Assembly: GCF_037126435.1 (NCBI RefSeq)
Contig: NZ_CP147020.1
Location: 2,159,293-2,223,292 of the forward strand
DNA length: 64,000 nucleotides
Direction: 5' to 3'
From: Bernardetia sp. ABR2-2B
GTDB lineage: Bacteria > Bacteroidota > Bacteroidia > Cytophagales > Bernardetiaceae
Shown: positions 51,139 through 57,438 of the stretch, one piece after another
Position numbering within the stretch: position 1 is the first letter of the stretch
Layout of the letters: every line of letters begins with the position of its first letter
Program-made: the position numbers and the translations under genes
The notes under the pieces: model-generated
The model's input: the letters and a program-made list of their open reading frames with translations, nothing else
Databases searched by the model: none
What the model was told of the DNA's origin: nothing

Positions 51139-51522
51139 TTATGAAACAAATGCTTCAAATATATTTTCTAATACTTTTGCTGGGTCGCTGTCTAATCCAG
51201 AGTAGGTTTTGGAGCTTTGAATGATTGTACTTCTACTGGCTGTAAGCCAACCAAAACGCTCAGATAATTCTAACTGACCTATTTTCCCACTTGAAGAATT
51301 TCCTTCACAAACTAGTTTCCATGCTTTCAAATAATCATTCAATAACTCAAATTCTACTTCACAGGAAAATGCCTTTAGTTTGGTCTTACTAATGTTATAT
51401 TTGATATCTAAGAATTTTTTTCGTTTACAAAAAACGATGACACCGACATTGAAGAATTCTTCTCGTTCTACTTTTGGAACAATTCTGATAATGGCGTATT
51501 TGAATGTAAATTTATCTTGCAT
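51139..51522 (-). CDS. DUF3037 domain-containing protein
   Basis: A 127-residue cytosolic protein of the DUF3037 family. The N-terminal FKYAIIRIVPKVEREEFFNVGVIVFC is the family signature. It overlaps the 3' end of the upstream HipA-like kinase gene by 11 bp, and DUF3037 genes are repeatedly found next to HipA-like kinases. The pair therefore probably acts together, but the role (toxin-antitoxin or other) is not known. Confidence 0.83.
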   Translation of the reverse strand: MQDKFTFKYAIIRIVPKVEREEFFNVGVIVFCKRKKFLDIKYNISKTKLKAFSCEVEFELLNDYLKAWKLVCEGNSSSGKIGQLELSERFGWLTASRSTIIQSSKTYSGLDSDPAKVLENIFEAFVS

Positions 51523-52300
51523 ATCTTGCTTCAGTAGCTTCTTTGACTAATAAATCAATATTGTTAAGTTTGGTTGTTATAAATTCGATGTAGGCTTCTC
51601 TCATTTCTTGAGGATTTAGACTAATAGATTCACTTGTTAGCCAGTCTTCTGGAATGGAATTTACAATATCAATAATTCTCTCTTGACTTAAAGCTTGTTT
51701 GATTTCTAAAGCAACCTCAGTTAGTTTTTTGGCTTTTTTTAGAAGAACATGGTCTTTGATAAGAGGGAATGTTCTGGTCAAGTGATTTCTCCAATTTTCC
51801 CAATTATGATGAAAATAAAAACTTGCTCCATTATCAATTATCCATAACTCATTATTCCAATGCAATAAATTAGTATTTTTGTCTGTTCGGTCAATATTAG
51901 TGATAATACTATCTAGTAAAACTACTTTAGAGGCAATCATCTCATCTACATCATTGACAAGTGGGTCGTAGGTAATGGCAGAAGATAAAAACTGTAAGCC
52001 CAAATTAAGCCCAACACTAAACTTTAATAAATCTTGAATTTCTTCATCGGGTTGAGTCTTGCTAAAGGATTCGTCAAGATTCATAAAAACTAATTCAGGA
52101 ACTTTCAAACCTATTGCTCGTGCAAGTTCGCCTCCAATAAACTCAGCAATTAGAGCCATTTTTCCTTGCCCAGCTCCTCTAAACTTTAGGACATACAAAA
52201 AATCATCATCGCCTTTAACAATAGCAGGAAGAGAACCTCCTTCTCGTAAAGGTTGTAAATATTGAATAACCTCTAGGGTTCGAATGTCTGTTTTTTTCAT
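51512..52300 (-). CDS. HipA-like kinase family protein
   Basis: A HipA-type Ser/Thr kinase-fold protein, 262 residues from the ATG at 52300 (the frame opens at a TTG at 52318). Nucleotide-binding residues are expected in DDFLYVLKFRGAGQGKMAL (lysine in LKF). The catalytic loop is LLDSIITNIDRTDKNTNLL, with D and N in the usual places, and ELWIIDNGASFYFHH provides the metal-binding aspartate. It lacks the HipA N-terminal subdomain and a HipB-like DNA-binding partner. It forms an operon with DUF3037. Confidence 0.82.
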   Translation of the reverse strand: MKKTDIRTLEVIQYLQPLREGGSLPAIVKGDDDFLYVLKFRGAGQGKMALIAEFIGGELARAIGLKVPELVFMNLDESFSKTQPDEEIQDLLKFSVGLNLGLQFLSSAITYDPLVNDVDEMIASKVVLLDSIITNIDRTDKNTNLLHWNNELWIIDNGASFYFHHNWENWRNHLTRTFPLIKDHVLLKKAKKLTEVALEIKQALSQERIIDIVNSIPEDWLTSESISLNPQEMREAYIEFITTKLNNIDLLVKEATEARYAR

Positions 52301-52400
52301 GCTTACAAAATTAATCAAAATATAAGTCGTTTTGCAATTATTTTGAAAGTTTACTCTACTCTGCTTTTTATGTATTTAGCACGAGACCTTTTCACAAAAA

Positions 52401-52445
52401 AACAACTCTCAAAATTATAAATAATTTTGAGAGTTGTTTTATATA
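52401..52445 (-). terminator. Terminator after rpsO
   Basis: AACAACTCTCAAAATTA and its complement pair over 17 bp around TAA. On the minus strand the stem is followed by a T-run, 23 bases past the rpsO stop codon. Confidence 0.9.
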
Positions 52446-52467
52446 AAATCTTTTTTTGAAGATTAGA

Positions 52468-52755
52468 TTACTTACGGATTCCTAATTCTTTGATGATAGC
52501 ACGGTAACGCAATACATCAGTTTTGATAAGGTAATCTAATAAGCTACGACGCTTACCTACCAATTTCAAAAGCCCCAAACGACCTGCGTGGTCTTTTTTG
52601 TGTTCTTTCAAGTGTTCTGTAAGGTAGTTGATACGGTGTGTAAAAAGAGCGATTTGAGATTCTGCTGAACCTGTATCTTTTTTACTTTTTTGAAGACTAT
52701 TTTTTTCAAAAATTTCTTCTTTTGCTGCTGGGGGTAAATATGCAACTCTTGCCAT
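52468..52755 (-). CDS. rpsO: 30S ribosomal protein S15
   Basis: Ribosomal protein S15 of 95 residues, a helical protein that binds the central domain of 16S rRNA. The family signature [37 protein letters not shown] is complete, with [11 protein letters not shown] before it. The N-terminus ([19 protein letters not shown]) is slightly longer than in enterics. It is monocistronic; pnp, its partner in many bacteria, lies 13 kb away here. Confidence 0.97.
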   Translation of the reverse strand: MARVAYLPPAAKEEIFEKNSLQKSKKDTGSAESQIALFTHRINYLTEHLKEHKKDHAGRLGLLKLVGKRRSLLDYLIKTDVLRYRAIIKELGIRK

Positions 52756-52967
52756 TTCTTATTTTATTTTGTGTACAAACTGTACGTTTTGATTAAATGC
52801 TAAGGTCAATTCTTTATCACACCATTCAGTCTTAGATTTATAGTTTGTGATTCAAAAACAAAGTTTTTCATTCATTTTTGACTAAATCCAACCTCGGCAA
52901 TCATCTTTATAGATAACTGAATGGAGCGCAAAAGTACGACGTTTTTTTGAGAATTGCAATTTAATTA

Positions 52968-53041
52968 ATATAAGGCTATCACGGTTTGTTACAGGTAATT
53001 CAGACATCCCGTATGAATATAAAAAAAACAACCGTGATAAC
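52968..53041 (-). repeat. Large inverted repeat GGCTATCACGGTTTGTT after a TonB-like gene
   Basis: CTATCACGGTTTGTT near 52975 pairs with AACAACCGTGATAA ending at 53041, with a degenerate TTCAGACA palindrome inside. The same composite (GGCTATTACGGTTTGTTA plus TTCAGACA hairpin) occurs at 63105-63146. It follows a stop codon by 2 bases and may work as a terminator. Confidence 0.6.
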
Positions 53042-53043
53042 AT

Positions 53044-53544
53044 TTAATAATCTATATCTATTATTTCTTCTCCAGATTCTTCTTCAGGATTTAGTTTGAA
53101 AATAATGGGTAGAGTCATTCTTACTTTTACTATTCTTCCATTGTGGTAACCTGCTTTCCACTGTGGAGATTGTTGTAGTACTCTTACAGCTTCTTCATCA
53201 CATTCTTTGTTTAAAGATTTCACAACTTCCACATTGGTTATATTCCCTTTTTTATCTACAATAAATTCTAGAGAAACACTTCCTTCTATTCCTTTTTTAC
53301 GAGCCGATTCTGGGTAAACCAGACTATCAGAAACATATTCATAAAATTTACTCATTCCTCCCTTAAATTCAGGTGGAACATCCAAAAGTGTTACTTCGTG
53401 TCTCTTTTTAGAAGTATCTTGTAAAATAAGATTATTTTCTATTTGAAAACTCTCATTATAATTACCGATTCTAGGAGTAGAAAAAACAAATCCTGTACTT
53501 ATAAAAAGTATTACCAAGACAAAACTGCTATATATTAATTTCAT
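53044..53544 (-). CDS. TonB C-terminal domain protein, single-domain
   Basis: A 166-residue exported protein. The N-terminus is a signal or anchor (residues 1-22, ILFISTGFVFS), and a TonB C-terminal domain occupies about 50-150: GGMSKFYEYVSDSLVYPESARKKGIEG, EFIVDKKGNITNVEVVKSL, DEEAVRVLQQSPQWKAGYHNGRIVKVRMTLPI. It has no proline-rich linker, so it is unlikely to span the periplasm as a classical TonB. It is a tandem paralogue of the next gene, with the same signal region ISTGFVFST and the same motif LILQDTSK. Confidence 0.83.
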   Translation of the reverse strand: MKLIYSSFVLVILFISTGFVFSTPRIGNYNESFQIENNLILQDTSKKRHEVTLLDVPPEFKGGMSKFYEYVSDSLVYPESARKKGIEGSVSLEFIVDKKGNITNVEVVKSLNKECDEEAVRVLQQSPQWKAGYHNGRIVKVRMTLPIIFKLNPEEESGEEIIDIDY

Positions 53545-53582
53545 TTTTTTTTTAGTTTAATTTTCACGAATGATAAAATTAG

Positions 53583-54434
53583 TTATCCTTTTTTCTTCTT
53601 TTGAGCCTTTTTATATTTCTTGACTTCTTTTGGGTCTAATTTAAAAACAATTGGAATATTCATTCTTACTTTCACTTTTCTCCCTCTTTGTTCGGCAGGA
53701 GTCCACTGATTAGATTCTTCTAAAAGACGGATAGCTTCGGCATCACAGTCTGGAGAAAGTGATTTTCCAATACTTGTTTCAGTAATGTTTCCCTCTTTAT
53801 CCACTACAAAAACAACAAATACTCGTCCCTCAAGTTCGCTTTCAAGAGCAGATTCAGGATATTTCAAGTTCTTTCTTACATATTTATAAAAAGCATCCAT
53901 TCCTCCTTTATAATGAGCAGGTTTTTCTACTATTGTAAAAATGGATTCTTGTTCTGAAGCCTTGTCTAAAGTAAAAACAATAGGAATATTCATTCTTACT
54001 TTTACATTTTTTCCTCTTTGCTTTCCTGCAATCCATTTTGGAGAATTTTGGATTACTCGTAATGCTTCTGCATCAAGTTCTTTATCAACAGACTTCACTA
54101 CTTTGGCATCAACAATACTTCCATCTTTATCAACTACAAACTGTATAAATACTTTTCCTGTAATATTTTTTTCTTTTGCATTTGGTGGATAGGTAAGGTT
54201 TTCAGAAATATATTTATAAAACTCATTCATTCCTCCCTCGTAGGTTGGAGACTCTTCGACAATAGTAAAAACTCGTTCTATCTCTTCTTCTTTAGAAGTA
54301 TCTTGTAAAATAAAATTAGTTTGAGATTCATTATTTTTCTCAAAATCAATACTTGAAGAAGTAGAAAAAACAAATCCTGTGCTTATAAAAAAAGCAAGGA
54401 ACAAAACAGAAGCACAAATAAAATTAGATTTCAT
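53583..54434 (-). CDS. Protein with two tandem TonB C-terminal domains
   Basis: A 283-residue exported protein with signal ISTGFVFST and two TonB C-terminal domains at about 60-160 and 165-268. Both have GGM-FYKY, V-YP--A, G-V-V-FVVDKxG, and P-W-A-x-QRG-KVKVRMNIPIVF. The C-terminus is lysine-rich (KKYKKAQKKKKG). No membrane-spanning proline linker is present. It probably arose by internal duplication of the downstream paralogue. A role as a periplasmic binding or scaffold protein is inference. Confidence 0.83.
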   Translation of the reverse strand: MKSNFICASVLFLAFFISTGFVFSTSSSIDFEKNNESQTNFILQDTSKEEEIERVFTIVEESPTYEGGMNEFYKYISENLTYPPNAKEKNITGKVFIQFVVDKDGSIVDAKVVKSVDKELDAEALRVIQNSPKWIAGKQRGKNVKVRMNIPIVFTLDKASEQESIFTIVEKPAHYKGGMDAFYKYVRKNLKYPESALESELEGRVFVVFVVDKEGNITETSIGKSLSPDCDAEAIRLLEESNQWTPAEQRGRKVKVRMNIPIVFKLDPKEVKKYKKAQKKKKG

Positions 54435-54487
54435 ATATTTTTACTTTAAAATGTTATATCTGACAAAGATAAGCATAAAATAAAAAA

Positions 54488-54517
54488 GTCAGAAAATTCA
54501 AATTTGAATCTTCTGAC
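54488..54517 (-). terminator. Terminator after the beta-barrel gene
   Basis: GTCAGAA and TTCTGAC enclose TTCAAATTTGAA, giving a long hairpin. On the minus strand it is followed by a T-run, 44 bases past the stop of the gene at 54561. Confidence 0.85.
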
Positions 54518-54560
54518 CTTCTTTAATTTCAGTTCACCTTCTAAAGAATATGCTACATTT

Positions 54561-55295
54561 TTATAATTTATAAGCGAGAGCCAACATCAAACCCAAGCTT
54601 TTCTTTCTGAATCTATCATTATCAAAAGCAAACTTGTCATCAGTTGTATATTCTGAAAACAGAAAACTAGCTCCTGCACAAAGAGCAATTTTATCGCTTA
54701 TATCATAATGAGCATAAATTTCAGAGTTCAGACTTCCAATATCATAATCTCCTGTCAAGAGTAAATTGAAATTAGTAACCGAAGCATTTGAAGTAGTAGG
54801 TGGAATATTTTCACTGTACGAATAGAAAACACTTTCTTGGTCTTTGCCAAAACTAAAACCAATCGCATCAATATTAAAACCTACACTAAATTTTTTAGAA
54901 AATTGATACATCAAAAAGATAGAAGCGTTCAAAGAATTAGTTTGTGCATTAGGTAAAAATAAAGTATCTAGCTTTTCTTCATTTTGAGGAGTAAGAAAAT
55001 TACCTTCCGAAACATCAGCAGGAGCAGTTACATAATCCACTTTTTTACCAAAATAGGAAGTAAGATGCGCTCCATAACCAATAAAAAATCGTTTTTTGAA
55101 AGCTACTGGATGCAGACGAGAATACGCAAAAGCAGATGAAAAGCCATCTTGATAAACTCCTAGCGAAAGGTTAAAATCAGAATAAATCTGATTTGTATTG
55201 ACAGTTTCTGTTTCATCTTGTGAATAGCTATCATTAGCCAAAGAGAAAAAGAAAATCACAGAAGTAATGAAACTATAAAAAAATACTTTGTTCAT
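54561..55295 (-). CDS. Outer-membrane beta-barrel-like protein
   Basis: A 244-residue exported protein; the signal peptide ends near residue 25 (ANDSYSQ). The rest alternates hydrophobic and polar residues in strand-length stretches (FNLSLGVYQDGFSSAFAYSR, FFIGYGAHLTSYFG, FSVGFNIDAIGFSFG, FNLLLTGDYDIG) and ends MLALAYKL with a terminal hydrophobic strand. It resembles small porin-like barrels, with no named family. Its 5' region (start codon plus leader) is duplicated at 63065-63099, on the far side of the peptide cassettes. Confidence 0.7.
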   Translation of the reverse strand: MNKVFFYSFITSVIFFFSLANDSYSQDETETVNTNQIYSDFNLSLGVYQDGFSSAFAYSRLHPVAFKKRFFIGYGAHLTSYFGKKVDYVTAPADVSEGNFLTPQNEEKLDTLFLPNAQTNSLNASIFLMYQFSKKFSVGFNIDAIGFSFGKDQESVFYSYSENIPPTTSNASVTNFNLLLTGDYDIGSLNSEIYAHYDISDKIALCAGASFLFSEYTTDDKFAFDNDRFRKKSLGLMLALAYKL

Positions 55296-55321
55296 AAAAG
55301 AGATTTCTAAATTGTAAAATG
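55287..55321. repeat. Left copy of 35-bp direct repeat flanking the cassette region
   Basis: It covers the first codons and the leader of the beta-barrel gene. It is identical to 63065-63099 except for two bases. The two copies enclose about 7.7 kb of cassette DNA. Confidence 0.85.
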
Positions 55322-55510
55322 AATGAAATAGTTATGAATTATCTTTTCCTTTTTTTTATCTGTGTAGCTAAAATTGAGTTTCTTTATTTCAATCATTGCC
55401 AAGGTCAAAACAAATGGTTTAGTAAAAAGTGTCTTTTAATACAAATACAATTTTACTACACTACCTTTTTTTTACCGTTTTTTCTATATCAAGAATGCTA
55501 ATCAAAGGAG

Positions 55511-55610
55511 TAAAAAGCCTTTATGAATAAAGAAAAACATTCTACTAAACTAATGAAAATAAGAATGTTTTGCTACTCTCTCGGTTACTTCTATTTTTTT
55601 AATCAAAAAA
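55511..55610 (-). repeat. Orphan copy of the 7TMR-DISM gene upstream region
   Basis: About 95 percent identical to 59331-59430, and related over its first 65 bp to 63001-63065. It includes the hairpin AAAACATTCT / AGAATGTTTT, whose 10-bp stem is perfect here. In the other two places a DISM gene follows; here it does not. Confidence 0.82.
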
Positions 55611-55645
55611 AAGCCACAAAACGATTACTCATTGTGTGGCTCTTC
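55611..55645 (-). terminator. Terminator of the four-peptide array
   Basis: On the minus strand AGCCACACAATGA, loop GTAA and TCGTTTTGTGGCT form a 13-bp stem with one mismatch, followed by T8. It is conserved at the end of the three-peptide array. Confidence 0.92.
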
Positions 55646-55663
55646 TACCGAAGCTATTAAAGT

Positions 55664-55747
55664 TTAGCTAGGACGATTCTCTAATTGAGGGAATAATATA
55701 TCCTCAATATTAATCGTGTCATCGCAAATTTGACCTCCTCCTCTCAT
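55664..55747 (-). CDS. Micropeptide A1 (27 aa), four-peptide array
   Basis: The last ORF of the first array. It reads MRGGGQICDDTINIEDILF followed by PQLENRPS. The N-terminal part, with three glycines and the only cysteine in the family (C8), is unlike the other copies, while the last 15 residues are identical to its neighbours. No Shine-Dalgarno is visible, as is normal here. The terminator lies 18 bases after the stop. Confidence 0.8.
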   Translation of the reverse strand: MRGGGQICDDTINIEDILFPQLENRPS

Positions 55748-55779
55748 AATAAGATAGAATTTGATTAACTATAATACTT

Positions 55780-55838
55780 GGTATAGTAAACCTTGCCTAC
55801 GTGTTTTCCGATGTGAAGGGTGGGTAGGAGATTCCCTT
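55780..55838 (-). promoter_or_regulatory. Conserved leader element of micropeptide A1
   Basis: The 59-nt block runs from AAGGGAATCTCC to GGTTTACTATACC on the minus strand. The stem CCTAC/GTAGG encloses about 23 nt. It differs from its neighbours by one G in the loop (CGGAAAAC). Confidence 0.65.
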
Positions 55839-55870
55839 TCGTTTATATTTTTTACCGAAGCTACTAAAGT

Positions 55871-55963
55871 TTAGCTAGGACGGTTTTCTAATTGAGGGAA
55901 TAATATATCTTCTATATTAATAATATCAGTTTCTGCGCCTGCCATTCTATTTTTCATAGTCAT
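55871..55963 (-). CDS. Micropeptide A2 (30 aa), four-peptide array
   Basis: It reads MTMKNRMAGAETDI followed by the common INIEDILFPQLENRPS. Three in-frame ATGs (55963, 55957, 55945) are possible starts; the first two are shared with A4. Codons for the common part differ from A1 at third positions (ATA/ATT, GAA/GAG, AAC/AAT), so the peptide is conserved beyond the DNA. Confidence 0.8.
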   Translation of the reverse strand: MTMKNRMAGAETDIINIEDILFPQLENRPS

Positions 55964-55988
55964 TATAATTTAATTAATCATAGTTTTT

Positions 55989-56047
55989 GGTATGATAAAC
56001 CTTGCCTACGTGTTTTTCGATGTGAAGGGTGGGTAGGAGATTCCCTT
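55989..56047 (-). promoter_or_regulatory. Conserved leader element of micropeptide A2
   Basis: The same 59-nt block as at 56409, with stem CCTAC/GTAGG and a terminal GGTTTATCATACC. Confidence 0.65.
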
Positions 56048-56080
56048 TTGTTTATGTTTTTCTATCGAAGCTATTAAAGT

Positions 56081-56164
56081 TTAGCTGGGACGATTCTCTA
56101 GTTGAGGGAATAAAATATCCACAATATTTTGTTGACCATCATCAACATACCGAACTGATTTCAT
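56081..56164 (-). CDS. Micropeptide A3 (27 aa), four-peptide array
   Basis: It reads MKSVRYVDDGQQ followed by NIVDILFPQLENRPS. It is the only copy with V in place of E in the IED position. It uses CTA for leucine and CCC for proline where others use TTA and CCT. The N-terminal part is unique. Confidence 0.8.
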   Translation of the reverse strand: MKSVRYVDDGQQNIVDILFPQLENRPS

Positions 56165-56196
56165 AATAATCTAAAATTTAATTAACTATAATACTT

Positions 56197-56255
56197 GGTA
56201 TAGTAGACCTTGCCTACGTGTTTTTCGATGTGAAGGGTGGGTAGGAGATTCCCTT
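56197..56255 (-). promoter_or_regulatory. Conserved leader element of micropeptide A3
   Basis: A 59-nt block with stem CCTAC/GTAGG; the final part reads GGTCTACTATACC. Confidence 0.65.
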
Positions 56256-56287
56256 TCGTTTATATTTTTTATCGAAGCTATTAAAGT

Positions 56288-56383
56288 TTAGCTGGGACGA
56301 TTCTCTAGTTGAGGGAATAAAATATCTTCTATATTTATAGTCTCAATATCACTAGGAGGTTGCATTCTATTTTTCATAGTCAT
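56288..56383 (-). CDS. Micropeptide A4 (31 aa), four-peptide array
   Basis: The first ORF of the array, next to the GNAT gene. It reads MTMKNRMQPPSDIET followed by INIEDILFPQLENRPS. Its first seven residues equal those of A2, while residues 8-15 differ, so variation is confined to a short middle section. The start could also be at 56377 or 56365. Confidence 0.8.
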   Translation of the reverse strand: MTMKNRMQPPSDIETINIEDILFPQLENRPS

Positions 56384-56408
56384 TATAATTTAATTAATCA
56401 TAGTTTTT

Positions 56409-56467
56409 GGTATGATAAACCTTGCCTACGTGTTTTTCGATGTGAAGGGTGGGTAGGAGATTCCCTT
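56409..56467 (-). promoter_or_regulatory. Conserved leader element of micropeptide A4
   Basis: This block begins 13 bases after the GNAT stop codon, so the acetyltransferase and the array are probably on one transcript. Confidence 0.65.
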
Positions 56468-56480
56468 ATTTCTTTATATG

Positions 56481-57092
56481 CTATTTGCTAATTTCTTTGT
56501 ATTCAGTTAGATGTTTTTCTAATAATTTATCAAGCGTTTGATTTCCTTCTAATATAGAATACAAATACAAATCTTTGTATTCTCCATTGATGAAAACTCT
56601 ATCTCTTATATGCCCTTCTCTTTCGAAACCAAATTTTTCTAAAAGACTTATTGTAGATTTATTTTCAGGCATTGTCTTGGCACTTATAGTGTGCAAATTC
56701 ATTGTTTCGAAGCCAAACTTGAGAAGAGCCAAAAAACCCTCAATTGCTAATCCTGTACGCCAATATCTCTCAAAGAGTACTCCGTCTATTTCAGCTCTAT
56801 GGTTCGTAACATCTACTGCATTGAAAGTACATATTCCAATTAGCTCATCACTTCCTTTTAGAGTGGCAACCCAAGGCATTGCCCATTTTTTCTTATAGAA
56901 ATGATGCAACTTATCGATATATTTAACGGCATTTTCCAACGTATTTTCCTTCTTGTATCCAAGAAATCTTTTTACTTTCTCAGAAGATTGAAGCTCAAAA
57001 ACTTTGTCTTGGTCTTCTAATCTTATTTCTCTAAGAATCATATTTCGTGTTTCAAGAGGAATGACTTTTTCAAATACTTTATGGTTTATCAT
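56481..57092 (-). CDS. GNAT family acetyltransferase (RimJ/RimL-like), cassette 1
   Basis: A 203-residue acetyltransferase of the type that acetylates N-terminal amines of peptides or proteins. Residues 9-30 (VIPLETRNMILREIRLEDQ) form the usual first strand and helix; HRAEIDGVLFERYWRTGLA (98-116) is motif A, with the acetyl-CoA pyrophosphate loop RTGLA intact; NLHTISAKTMPENKSTISLLEKFGF (132-156) is motif B with the helix after ENKST. It is followed by four micropeptide ORFs in the same direction, an arrangement repeated at 59.5-60.7 kb. The peptides may be its substrates (inference). Confidence 0.88.
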   Translation of the reverse strand: MINHKVFEKVIPLETRNMILREIRLEDQDKVFELQSSEKVKRFLGYKKENTLENAVKYIDKLHHFYKKKWAMPWVATLKGSDELIGICTFNAVDVTNHRAEIDGVLFERYWRTGLAIEGFLALLKFGFETMNLHTISAKTMPENKSTISLLEKFGFEREGHIRDRVFINGEYKDLYLYSILEGNQTLDKLLEKHLTEYKEISK

Positions 57093-57225
57093 TTTGGCTT
57101 GATAGTTTAATTCTTGTTGTTGATTACTTTCTCGTTACGAAACTTAAAGTAAAGAACGAACTATTTTGGTTGCTTTCGTTGATACAATTAACGGTATTTC
57201 ACAAGAAAAAAGCTAAAAAATGGTG

Positions 57226-57242
57226 TGGACAAAGTGTGGACA
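57226..57242 (-). promoter_or_regulatory. Candidate operator: TGTCCA direct repeat, cassette 1
   Basis: TGTCCA occurs at 57237-57242 and 57226-57231 on the minus strand, spaced by 11 bp. The same word with the same spacing occurs before the second GNAT gene. One helical turn between repeats suits a HTH regulator, and the DISM protein next door is the obvious candidate. Confidence 0.55.
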
Positions 57243-57370
57243 GAATGAAAGAGTAGCATTTTTTTCGCTAAAAATATAATAAAAAGACTATTTTTTATGA
57301 AAAATAAAAGATTCAAGGAGGGCGTTCTCGAAAACCTAGCGAAAAAAAGAGTTTTATTTCATAAAATATA

Positions 57371-57410
57371 AAAAAAGCAATTCTGTAGTTTTAGCTACCG
57401 AATTGCTTTA
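57371..57410 (-). terminator. Terminator after 7TMR-DISM regulator 1
   Basis: AAAGCAATTCGGTAG pairs with CTACAGAATTGCTTT on the minus strand and runs into T7. It separates regulator transcription from the GNAT-peptide unit. Confidence 0.88.
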
Positions 57411-57438
57411 GATTTTGAGTAAAAAAGAGTTTGACTGA

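Larger units (their letters stand above)
55296..55663. other. Gap with a remnant of a regulator upstream region
   Basis: This gap holds the leader of the beta-barrel gene, then 55511-55610, nearly identical to the region upstream of the 7TMR-DISM gene at 59331-59430, and then the array terminator. No regulator gene follows the remnant. A 60-codon plus-strand ORF (55319-55501) looks like a chance frame in AT-rich DNA. Confidence 0.6.
57093..57438. other. Promoter region of cassette-1 GNAT operon
   Basis: The 346-bp gap between regulator and GNAT holds the regulator terminator, the TGTCCA direct repeat and conserved words shared with cassette 2: AGCTTTTTT, CGTTAxTTGTATCAA and GAAAGCAAC (minus strand). 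CGTTAATTGTATC may contain the -7 element but is not a full consensus. No ORF is present. Confidence 0.55.

Noticed and set aside
55319-55501. 60-codon plus-strand ORF next to the cassette region
   Set aside because: Low-complexity hydrophobic and aromatic sequence in AT-rich DNA, overlapping the leader of the beta-barrel gene; no homology pattern or promoter.
55664-56467. Regular repeats with a unit of about 208-217 bp, looking at first like a CRISPR or satellite array
   Set aside because: Units are far too long for CRISPR, there are no cas genes, and each unit contains an ORF under silent-site variation plus a leader.
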